A stretch of DNA of 46,768 nucleotides from Helicobacteraceae bacterium (GTDB taxonomy: Bacteria; Campylobacterota; Campylobacteria; Campylobacterales; Sulfurimonadaceae): positions 1 to 46,768 of the forward strand of contig WFNF01000038.1 in the NCBI GenBank assembly GCA_015488775.1. Reading direction: 5' to 3'. The position numbers were made by a program, and so were the translations under genes. Below are positions 7,287-14,836 of this stretch, in pieces; position 1 is the stretch's first letter, and each line of letters opens with the position of its first letter. The notes beneath the pieces are model-generated. The model did no database searches and was not told the origin of the DNA. It saw only the letters and a list, made by a program, of their open reading frames with translations.

Positions 7287-7948
7287 CTTGTTGAAGATAC
7301 TTTTACCATTGAGATAGGTTTTTTATGAAAAATGGCTCTTAGTTGCTCTAGTTTTTCTATATCTTCTAGTGGTGCATCATCTAAGTCACAAAACTCTTTT
7401 AATGACTTTTTAGTAAAACCGTAAATCCCTATATGTCCATAATAGTTAGCAACTTCACTTCTATTGTAAGGGATTTTTGCGCGTGAAAAATATATTGCGT
7501 CTTGTTTATCATCCAAAACAACTTTTACAAGATTTGGGTCTTTTGCTGATTCTTCATTGATTGCATTAAAACATGAACCCATTATGAAATCTTTGTTTTG
7601 ATTTTTAAGTTCATGGAGTCTATCTATGAGTTTTGAGACAACATTGACTTCTATAAAAGGTTCATCTGCTTGGACATTAATAATAAGTTCATCATCATCT
7701 ATATCTAAGATTTGAGCGCACTCATTTATACGATCTGTTCCACTTTTATGTGTAGTTGATGTCATAACAGCTTTAATCCCATAAGATTCACAAACCTCTT
7801 TTATCTTTTCATCATCACAAGCTACTACAACTTTATCAATACTTTCTACCCTTTTTGCAGTTGTTACAACCATTGGTAGGTCATCAATAATGGCTAAAAC
7901 TTTTTGTGGAAATCTTGAAGAAGCTAAACGAGCAGGTATAATTATCAT
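7229..7948 (-). CDS. kdsB: 3-deoxy-manno-octulosonate cytidylyltransferase
   Basis: CMP-KDO synthetase couples CTP to KDO for lipopolysaccharide inner-core assembly in the cytoplasm. The 239-residue protein has the family's nucleotide-binding start IIIPARLASSRFPQK (residues 2-16), the VVACDDEKI strand, the SGTDRINE motif and the NVQADEPFI acidic motif that coordinates metal, then GIDTLEDLE near the end. Length is typical (about 240-250). It is transcribed away from the next gene with a 59-bp gap. Its last 18 codons have been copied to 5481-5552. Confidence 0.95.
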   Translation of the reverse strand: MIIIPARLASSRFPQKVLAIIDDLPMVVTTAKRVESIDKVVVACDDEKIKEVCESYGIKAVMTSTTHKSGTDRINECAQILDIDDDELIINVQADEPFIEVNVVSKLIDRLHELKNQNKDFIMGSCFNAINEESAKDPNLVKVVLDDKQDAIYFSRAKIPYNRSEVANYYGHIGIYGFTKKSLKEFCDLDDAPLEDIEKLEQLRAIFHKKPISMVKVSSTSFGIDTLEDLERAKHIFLS

Positions 7949-8007
7949 AATATAGTCTTTATTTTTGGATTTTGGTATAATGTCAAAATTATACTATAAA
8001 GATTTTT

Positions 8008-8703
8008 ATGTTTCTGTATCAACCATTAAAAAGTTACTGTTTTAACTCTGATTCTATTTTTTTGTACGACTTTATAAACTCTTTTAACCCTAGAGGTGAA
8101 GTTTTAGATGTTGGTGCTGGTAGTGGAGTTCTTGGCTTACTTGTAGCTAGAGATAACCCAAAAGTAAATCTTGAAGCAGTTGAACTTCAAAAGAGTTTTG
8201 CTTTTTATGCTCAAAAAAATGCTGAGATAAACTCTATAAACTATAAACTTTATAATCAAAGTTTTTTAGATTTTAATATATCTAAAAAGTATGATTATAT
8301 TATCTCTAATCCACCTTTTTATCATGATGGTGTGGCTAAAAGTGATGATGAGATGAGATTTAAAGCTAGATACTCTGTAAATCTACCATTTGATCAGTTT
8401 GTCACTAAGGTTAAGACTTTACTAAAACCTAAAGGGCATTTTATATTTTGTTACGATCCCCAAAGTTTTGGCATGATAGCCAAAGTTATAGAAGATGCAA
8501 AAATGAAAATAGTTGATGTGCGTTTTGTACACTCTAAAGAGGATAGGGTGGCATCACTTGTTATGGTTCATGCAAGAGTAAACTCATCCTCATATATGAG
8601 AGTTTTACCACCTTTTATAAGCTTTGATGGTGATGTGTTTGGCAAAGAGGCACAAAATATATATAAAAAAGCAAAAACAACATCTATAAAGGCACAGTTA
8701 TGA
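8008..8703 (+). CDS. TrmN6-like tRNA/rRNA adenine-N6 methyltransferase (YfiC family)
   Basis: A 231-residue Rossmann-fold SAM-dependent methyltransferase. Motif I is VLDVGAGSGVLGLL (residues ~34-47), the adenine-N6 motif IV is NPPFY (~107), and a characteristic leading stretch (LYQPLKSYCFNSDSIFL) matches the TrmN6/YfiC subfamily, which methylates adenine 37 of tRNA1Val in gammaproteobacteria. The exact target here is unverified. It overlaps the next gene by 4 bases (ATGA). Confidence 0.8.
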   Translation: MFLYQPLKSYCFNSDSIFLYDFINSFNPRGEVLDVGAGSGVLGLLVARDNPKVNLEAVELQKSFAFYAQKNAEINSINYKLYNQSFLDFNISKKYDYIISNPPFYHDGVAKSDDEMRFKARYSVNLPFDQFVTKVKTLLKPKGHFIFCYDPQSFGMIAKVIEDAKMKIVDVRFVHSKEDRVASLVMVHARVNSSSYMRVLPPFISFDGDVFGKEAQNIYKKAKTTSIKAQL

Positions 8704-9065
8704 TAACAAAAGAGGGATTTAATTATAGTTTTGATGAAAATGCTTGTGCTAGTTGTGGTGGAAAATGTTGTACAGGTGAGAGTGGGAATATATTTGTCAA
8801 TACTAGTGAGATAAAAGCCTTAGCTACACTGCTAAACCTAGACGTAGAGCTCTTTAAAAGCAATTATTTGGTTAAAAAAGGGTATAAATACTCTATTAAA
8901 GAAAAAATTGTTGGTTTATCTTATGATTGTGTGTTTTACGACAGAAAGATAGAGGGCTGTAGTGTTTATATGGCTAGACCAACACAATGTATCACTTTCC
9001 CATTTTGGGATTATTTTAAAAACAATGTATCGGAGCTTAAACAAGAATGTCCAGGTATTCATTAA
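8700..9065 (+). CDS. YkgJ family cysteine cluster protein
   Basis: A 121-residue protein with an N-terminal CASCGGKCCTG cluster (residues ~17-27), a central CVFYDRKIEGC segment and CITFPFWDYF, followed by a final Cys (QECPGIH). This is the CxxCxxCC pattern of YkgJ-type putative zinc- or iron-binding proteins (UPF0153), of unknown molecular function. Its start overlaps the methyltransferase stop by 4 bases and its end overlaps the following lipoprotein gene by 19 bases, so the three are co-transcribed. Confidence 0.8.
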   Translation: MITKEGFNYSFDENACASCGGKCCTGESGNIFVNTSEIKALATLLNLDVELFKSNYLVKKGYKYSIKEKIVGLSYDCVFYDRKIEGCSVYMARPTQCITFPFWDYFKNNVSELKQECPGIH

Positions 9066-10309
9066 TATTACTTTTTTTCACATCTTTACTTTTAGTATCA
9101 TGTGCCTCTAAACAAGAGGTCGTACCACCATCACAAAAAGCTTTTGATCAAGAAGATACTTATGCTATATTTGCTCTTTATGCTCAAAATAAAGGTGATT
9201 ATAAAAGCGCATCAGGACTTTATCAGCTTCTTTATGAAAATTCTGGTAAAAAAGAGTATCTTTATGAAAATATAAAATGTTTAATAAACTCTAAAGAAAA
9301 TGATAAAGCTGAAAAACTTGCAAAAAGTGAGATACTAAAAACACCAAAAGATGATGAACTTTATAGACTTGAAATATCTGCTTTGATTAACCAAGAGAAG
9401 TATGAGGAAGCAAAATCTGAATCTTTACTTCTTTTAGAGTTTTCAAAAACTCAAAAAGATTATATTTTGACTAGTAATGTGTATTCAAAATTAAAAGATT
9501 ATGAGATGTCAAGAAGGTATCTTGAGAGTGCTTACAATATTAATCATGATGAAAATGTATTAAGAAAATTATCTTTAGTTTTATATCTTAATTTAAACGA
9601 TAAAAAAGGTGCGATAGCTCTATTGGAGACACATTCAAGATTGTATGGATGTGGCGATAATATATGTAGTCAACTTGCAAGTTTTTACTCTGAGTCTAAC
9701 AATATAGATGGCATGTTAAACACTTACTTGAAGTTATACAAAGAAACAGGTAGTGAAGATTCAAGAATACATATAATTAAGATATATGCTTACAAAAAAG
9801 ATTATAACTCTTTAACAACTTTTTTGGAAAAAACTGGAACTGACAAAGAGATACTTTTAAAACTATATATAAATTCAAAATCTCTAAAAAAAGCTTCAAA
9901 AACCTCTTATGAACTTTATGATGATACGGGTGATATTATATATTTAGCTCAAGGTTCTATATATGAGTATGAATCAAATGAGGCAAATAATAAAATAGTT
10001 AAAAAAGTTATAAAAAATCTTAAAGTGGTTGTTGATGAGCTTGATGATCCTGTTTATTTAAACTATCTTGGTTACTTGATGATTGATCACAATGTTGACA
10101 TTAAAGATGGTATGAAGTATGTTAAAGAAGCTTTAGCTAAAAGCCCAAACTCTTCGTATTATTTAGATTCATTAGCTTGGGGTTATTATAAACTTTCAGA
10201 TTGTAAAAAAGCAGATAAATTGATGAAAAAAGTTGTGAATGATTTAGGCTTAGAGGATGATGAACTTATAAAACACACAAAAGCCATAAATAAATGTATG
10301 AAAAACTAA
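9047..10309 (+). CDS. TPR-repeat lipoprotein
   Basis: A 420-residue lipoprotein: an N-terminal hydrophobic segment ends with the lipobox LLVSC (Cys at residue 19), followed by TPR-type helical pairs throughout (YAQNKGDYKSASGLYQLLYE; ...KDGMKYVKEALAKSPNSSYY). The C-terminal third matches the layout of the outer-membrane-tethered TPR lipoproteins of this phylum, of unknown function, probably a scaffold for envelope assembly. The start overlaps the preceding gene by 19 bases. Confidence 0.8.
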   Translation: MSRYSLILLFFTSLLLVSCASKQEVVPPSQKAFDQEDTYAIFALYAQNKGDYKSASGLYQLLYENSGKKEYLYENIKCLINSKENDKAEKLAKSEILKTPKDDELYRLEISALINQEKYEEAKSESLLLLEFSKTQKDYILTSNVYSKLKDYEMSRRYLESAYNINHDENVLRKLSLVLYLNLNDKKGAIALLETHSRLYGCGDNICSQLASFYSESNNIDGMLNTYLKLYKETGSEDSRIHIIKIYAYKKDYNSLTTFLEKTGTDKEILLKLYINSKSLKKASKTSYELYDDTGDIIYLAQGSIYEYESNEANNKIVKKVIKNLKVVVDELDDPVYLNYLGYLMIDHNVDIKDGMKYVKEALAKSPNSSYYLDSLAWGYYKLSDCKKADKLMKKVVNDLGLEDDELIKHTKAINKCMKN

Positions 10310-10334
10310 TTTTTTAGTTTAGTAAAAAGTATTG

Positions 10335-10340
10335 TATAAT
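10335..10340 (+). promoter_or_regulatory. -10 element upstream of trpC
   Basis: A perfect TATAAT preceded by TTG (ATTGTATAAT) lies 29 bases before the trpC start. Vegetative promoters in this phylum often have a strong -10 and no conserved -35. Confidence 0.5.
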
Positions 10341-10369
10341 TGCAAATAAATTAAAGGTAAATATTGTAA

Positions 10370-11155
10370 ATGATTTTAGATGAGATAATAAAAAGAACAA
10401 AAGAAGATTTAGTTAAAAGAGAAAAAGAGTTTTCTATGGATTGGTTAGGAAAATCTTTAGCTTTTAATGCAAGAGCACCAAGAGATGTTCATGAATTTTT
10501 AAAATCTACCGAGGACAACCCATATAGAATTATTACTGAAGTTAAAAAAGCTAGCCCAAGTAAGGGTGTTATAAGAGAAGATTTTGACCCACTAGCTATA
10601 GCTCAAGCTTATGAGCGTGGAGGTTCTAGTGCTATATCTGTTTTAACTGAGCCTCACTACTTTCAAGGTAATATTGAGTATCTTGCTGGAATCAGAAGAT
10701 ATGTAAGCATACCACTTTTAAGAAAAGATTTTATAGTTAGTGAATACCAAATACTTGAAGCTTTAGTTTTTGGTGCAGATTTTATACTTCTAATCGCTGC
10801 TGCACTTAGTAAAAAAGAGTTAAAAGATCTTTTAGCTTATGCTAGACATTTAGGTTTAGAGGTTTTAGTTGAGGTTCATGATAAAATTGACTTAACTAAA
10901 GCTATATATGCAGGTGCAGATATTATAGGCATAAATCATAGAAATCTACAAACATTTGAGATGAATATGAACTTAAGTTTTGAACTTATACCTTTGATTC
11001 CTAATGGTAAGATTATAGTTGCAGAGAGTGGTATAGACTCACATGAGCAATTGGTTGAGTTAAATAAAGCTGGCGTTGATGCGTTTTTAGTTGGTGAATC
11101 TTTGATGAGACAAGACAATGTAGAAGATGCTCTTAAAAAGCTTAAAAATTCATAG
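10370..11155 (+). CDS. trpC: indole-3-glycerol phosphate synthase
   Basis: Catalyses ring closure of CdRP to indole-3-glycerol phosphate in tryptophan synthesis. The 261-residue TIM-barrel protein carries the family motifs [14 protein letters not shown] (~55-68), [47 protein letters not shown] and VAESGI, with the catalytic Lys/Glu residues in place. Length is usual. It stands alone, not in a trp operon, as is common in Campylobacterota. RBS is AAAGG 12 bases upstream. Confidence 0.95.
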   Translation: MILDEIIKRTKEDLVKREKEFSMDWLGKSLAFNARAPRDVHEFLKSTEDNPYRIITEVKKASPSKGVIREDFDPLAIAQAYERGGSSAISVLTEPHYFQGNIEYLAGIRRYVSIPLLRKDFIVSEYQILEALVFGADFILLIAAALSKKELKDLLAYARHLGLEVLVEVHDKIDLTKAIYAGADIIGINHRNLQTFEMNMNLSFELIPLIPNGKIIVAESGIDSHEQLVELNKAGVDAFLVGESLMRQDNVEDALKKLKNS

Positions 11156-11165
11156 ATAAAAAATC

Positions 11166-12122
11166 ATGAAACCGTTTATTTTAATATTTTTATTATCTTT
11201 TGTGCTAAATGCAAAGGGTACGCTTTTATACAATAAATTTCAAGAAACTTCAAAAGATGATTATGAACTTTTTATGTTTCAACATATCTCATATAAATCT
11301 TGTTTGTTTTTAAAAGTAAATGAAGAAAGTTTTGTTGATCAGTATTTTAAAAATAAACAAAATTATCTATATGCAAAAAACTATACTATATCTAAGTACC
11401 AAGAAAAAGTACTAAGTGAGTATCCTGCTGTTAAAATAGACTTGGATGAAGCCTTAGATTATAAGTATGTAAAATTAATAGAAGATTCTATGTATGTACA
11501 AGTAGCTTTTGTTGCTGCTATAGGTGCTGTTTTTGCACTTCCTGAAAGTGTTTCAAACTGGGATAAAGAGTCCATACTAAATGATGGTATAACTAAAAAA
11601 TGGTCACAAAATGTTGCTGCTGGACCTGTAATTGATCAAGATGATTTTGTTATAAACTATATAGGGCATCCTGTAAGTGGGGCGTTTTACTATAATTTTG
11701 CTAGGGGTGATGGTCTAAATATTGGTGAATCTTTTGCTTTTAGTGTTTTAATGTCTAGTGTTATTTGGGAATATGGTTATGAAGCATTTGCTGAGATACC
11801 ATCAATACAAGATCTTATTAGTACTCCTGTTGTTGGTTCTTTAATGGGTGAGGGTTTGTATCAAATAGAAACATCACTTGATGAAAATGAAGGTAAAATA
11901 TGGGGTTCAAGTGCTTTAGGTAATGTAGCTTATGTATTTTTAAACCCAATGGCTAGTATCTCTCGTTCTTTAAAAGGGGCTATGGGTAAAAATAACACAC
12001 ATGCAACAGTTGATTTGATGTATGAAAACTACACCAAACCAAATCAAATGTATCAAGAAAATTCACTTTTTCAAGCAAGACGTTCAGAGATGTATTATGG
12101 AGTATATTTAACTATTTATTAA
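11166..12122 (+). CDS. DUF3943 domain protein, probable outer membrane/periplasmic
   Basis: A 318-residue exported protein: signal peptide MKPFILIFLLSFVLNAKG, then a helical domain and the DUF3943 signature from about residue 150: DDFVINYIGHPVSGAFYYNFARG, SSVIWEYGYEAFAEIPS and DLISTPVVGSLMGE. The function of the family is unknown. It starts 10 bases after trpC and ends convergently with yqeY, sharing a 4-base TTAA where the stops overlap. Confidence 0.8.
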   Translation: MKPFILIFLLSFVLNAKGTLLYNKFQETSKDDYELFMFQHISYKSCLFLKVNEESFVDQYFKNKQNYLYAKNYTISKYQEKVLSEYPAVKIDLDEALDYKYVKLIEDSMYVQVAFVAAIGAVFALPESVSNWDKESILNDGITKKWSQNVAAGPVIDQDDFVINYIGHPVSGAFYYNFARGDGLNIGESFAFSVLMSSVIWEYGYEAFAEIPSIQDLISTPVVGSLMGEGLYQIETSLDENEGKIWGSSALGNVAYVFLNPMASISRSLKGAMGKNNTHATVDLMYENYTKPNQMYQENSLFQARRSEMYYGVYLTIY

Positions 12123-12562
12123 TTTAGTAAGGTTTTAACACACTCATTTATACGTTTTCCATCTGCTTTACCTTGAAGCTCTTTTGAAGCCATACCCATA
12201 ACTTTACCCATATCTTTCATGCTTGTTGCTCCTAGCTTAGTTATAATTGCTGTTAGTGCATCTTTTAACTCATCTTCACTTAGTTGTGCTGGTAGGTATG
12301 TTGCAAATAAATCTAGTTCAGCTTTTTCTTTGTCATATAAATCATCACGACCTGCATCTTTGTATTGTGTCATAGAATCATTTCTTTGTTTTACTTGTTT
12401 TGTGATTATTTTTACACAATCTTCGTCACTAAGTTCAATTCTTTGATCAACTTCTATTTGTTTAAATGCACTAGCTAAAAGCCTTAAAGCATCCCTCTTT
12501 ACGGTATCTTTAGCTTTCATAGCCTCTTTAATGTCATTTTTTATTGTATCTTTTAAGTTCAT
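12119..12562 (-). CDS. GatB/YqeY domain protein
   Basis: A 147-residue protein starting MNLKDTIKNDIKEAMKAKD with the YqeY motifs LRLLASAFKQIEVD, RNDSMTQYKDAGRDDL, E-x-x-x-x-x-LPAQLSEDEL and a terminal MKDMGKVMG-MASKELQGKADG. It is related to the tRNA-binding tail of GatB and to proteins of unknown function in tRNA-dependent amidation. Length is typical. It is divergent from flgH across 65 bp. Confidence 0.9.
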   Translation of the reverse strand: MNLKDTIKNDIKEAMKAKDTVKRDALRLLASAFKQIEVDQRIELSDEDCVKIITKQVKQRNDSMTQYKDAGRDDLYDKEKAELDLFATYLPAQLSEDELKDALTAIITKLGATSMKDMGKVMGMASKELQGKADGKRINECVKTLLN

Positions 12563-12627
12563 AATCTTCCTTTTGGTATTTTTTTTGCTTAATAATGGTA
12601 GAATTATATCTTAAGGGAATACTATTG

Positions 12628-13338
12628 ATGATTAAAGCAATCTTTTTTACTACATTTTTACTTATGTTTTTAGGTTGTACAGCAAAAACAATGGAGCCAA
12701 AAATTGATTTTGAGCCACCAGTTTATGTTGAACAGATGCCAGCAAAAGAGGAGGAGACAACTTTTAACTCTGGTGGAAGTATTTTTGGTTCAGGAGATAA
12801 CCCACTTTTTTCTGATCATAAGGCTATACATGTTAATGATATAGTCACAGTTGTTATATCTGAAAATGCAAAAAGTTCAAACAGTTCAAATAAAGCTTTA
12901 AAAAAGAGTGATACTACTGACTTAAATGGTGGTGTTTTTGCAGGTGGTGGTGCAAATACAGGTATCAACAATGCTGCAACAGATATAAGTGGTGTTACTA
13001 ATGTAGGTTTTAATGCATCAACAAACAATGCTTTTAGTGGACAAGGTTCTTACACTAAAGATGCTACTTTTACAACAACTGTTTCTGCAAGGGTTGTAAA
13101 AGTTTTAGAAAACAACAACTACTATATAAGCGGAAGACGTGAGATTATGATTGATGGTGAAAAACAGATTATACAAATATCTGGTGTTATAAGACCATAC
13201 GACATAAATCAAAATAACCAAATCAACTCTGCTCAAATGAGTGATGCTAAAATTTTATATGAAAATCAAGGAGATGTTAATCGTGCAACTAATCAAGGAT
13301 GGGCAACCAGTATGTTACAAGCAATTTGGCCTTTTTAA
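12628..13338 (+). CDS. flgH: flagellar L-ring protein precursor
   Basis: Lipoprotein that forms the outer-membrane L-ring bushing around the flagellar rod. The 236-residue protein has a signal peptide with lipobox FLGC (Cys ~16), then the family motifs: a SIFGSGDNPLFSDHKAIHVNDIVTVVIS-type secretin-like strand set, a G/A/N-rich middle, and IDGEKQIIQISGVIRPYDI and NNQINSAQMSDAKI at the end. An upstream ATG at 12595 exists but ATG 12628 has the AAGGGA RBS and the signal peptide. No other flagellar gene is nearby. Confidence 0.92.
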   Translation: MIKAIFFTTFLLMFLGCTAKTMEPKIDFEPPVYVEQMPAKEEETTFNSGGSIFGSGDNPLFSDHKAIHVNDIVTVVISENAKSSNSSNKALKKSDTTDLNGGVFAGGGANTGINNAATDISGVTNVGFNASTNNAFSGQGSYTKDATFTTTVSARVVKVLENNNYYISGRREIMIDGEKQIIQISGVIRPYDINQNNQINSAQMSDAKILYENQGDVNRATNQGWATSMLQAIWPF

Positions 13339-14836
13339 ACTTTTACTACTTACAAGTTTAAGTCTAAGTCTAAATGCATCAAGTTTTGAGGATTATAAAA
13401 ATGCTCAAAGTGAAAGTTATAGCAATTTTGTTGAAAAACAAGATAAGGCTTTTTCTGATAATTTAAAAAAGCAGTTTCAAAATTTTAGGAAGTATAAGGG
13501 TGAAAAACTTTATGAAAAACCTAAACCAAAAAAGATTAAAACTGTAAAAAAAGCTCCAAAAATTAAAAAAGAGGGACCAATAGTTAAAGTTGTAGTTCCT
13601 AAAAAAATTAAGTTTGTTGAGCCAAAGCCTATAGTTATAAAAGTAGATAAAAAACTTTTAGAACCTGAGGTTAAAAAAGAAGATATACACAAGCATGAAC
13701 CTATAGTAAAGCCTATAAAAAAAGAGATTGAAAAAGTTGTAGTTAAAAATGTTAATACTTTTAAGTTTTTTGGTACAGATGTACAGTTTTCTAAAACTAT
13801 AAAATTTAATGATTTAAATTACTACCCTAAAAACCAAAAGGGTGTTGTTAACTTTTTTGACAAAATATCAGCTAAAAATTATTCAAATCATATAGCTGAA
13901 TATAAGCAAAATATTAAAAACCTTAACTTAAATGATTGGGGTGTGTATCTATTGGTTAAAAAGGGAAGTGAATTTTATTTTAAAGATAAAGATAGCAAAA
14001 ATCTTTATAGATGGTTTGTACTAAACCACCTTGGATATAATGTAAAACTGGCTTTAAATAACTCAAAACCAATTTTACTTTCATACTCTAAAAATACAGT
14101 TTATTCAACTGCAAACTATAGATTTGGATCTAAAAAGTTTTATGCTTTAGATTTTTATGCTAAAGGATCTCTAGGTAGTGTAAAATCTTATCCTAAGGAT
14201 TATGCTAATGCTACAAAAGATATGGATTTATCACTTAAGAGTCTACCTAGATTGGCTTTAGTAAAGAAAACTAAAAAATTATCTTTTAAACATTTAGGTA
14301 AAACATATAGATATTCATATGATTATAATCAAAATCTTTTAGATTTTTTAGCGACTTATCCTCAAGCTCATTATGAGGCATTTTTTAATGCACCATTAGA
14401 TGAGATAACTAAAACATCTTTGATCAAGTCTATAAAACCTATGATAGATAAAAAACAAGCTAGTGTAGCTTTAAACTTTGTTTTAAATATGGTTCAAAAA
14501 TCGTTTGATTATAAAACTGATGATGAGCAATTTGGTCGTGAAAAAGTTATGTTTCCTCAAGAAACACTTTACTTTAGGTCAAGTGACTGTGAAGATAGAG
14601 CTACTCTTTACTCATACTTAGTTGAAGTTTTGTTTGGTGTTAAGGCATTTGGTATTACTTATCCAAACCATATGGCTACAGCAATACTAGCTCCAATTAA
14701 TGGTGATAGTGTAGATTATAAATCAACGCGTTATGTTGTAGCTGATCCTACATATATTAATGCATCAGTTGGTATGGCAATGCCACAATTTAAAAAACTT
14801 CACCCTAAAAAATTTATTAAGGTTTCTCAAAAGTAA
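13283..14836 (+). CDS. exported transglutaminase-like cysteine protein with Lys/Pro-rich stalk
   Basis: A GTG at 13283 is preceded by AAGGAG at 9 bases and gives 517 residues with a signal segment (KLLLLTSLSLSLNA); earlier ATGs in the frame lie inside flgH and lack an RBS. Residues ~70-150 are a Lys/Pro-rich, probably extended stalk. The C-terminal domain has a transglutaminase/papain-like triad: SSDCEDRATL (Cys436), NHMATAI (His463) and ADPTY (Asp488). Such proteins act as periplasmic peptidases or transferases, but activity is unproven. It overlaps flgH by 56 bases and the FIST kinase by TAATG, so the three are translationally coupled. Confidence 0.75.
   Translation: MQLIKDGQPVCYKQFGLFKLLLLTSLSLSLNASSFEDYKNAQSESYSNFVEKQDKAFSDNLKKQFQNFRKYKGEKLYEKPKPKKIKTVKKAPKIKKEGPIVKVVVPKKIKFVEPKPIVIKVDKKLLEPEVKKEDIHKHEPIVKPIKKEIEKVVVKNVNTFKFFGTDVQFSKTIKFNDLNYYPKNQKGVVNFFDKISAKNYSNHIAEYKQNIKNLNLNDWGVYLLVKKGSEFYFKDKDSKNLYRWFVLNHLGYNVKLALNNSKPILLSYSKNTVYSTANYRFGSKKFYALDFYAKGSLGSVKSYPKDYANATKDMDLSLKSLPRLALVKKTKKLSFKHLGKTYRYSYDYNQNLLDFLATYPQAHYEAFFNAPLDEITKTSLIKSIKPMIDKKQASVALNFVLNMVQKSFDYKTDDEQFGREKVMFPQETLYFRSSDCEDRATLYSYLVEVLFGVKAFGITYPNHMATAILAPINGDSVDYKSTRYVVADPTYINASVGMAMPQFKKLHPKKFIKVSQK

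Noticed and set aside
13241-13282. Earlier ATG starts (13241, 13272) for the transglutaminase-like gene
   Set aside because: They lie deeper inside flgH, lack a spaced RBS and would put a charged stretch before the signal segment.
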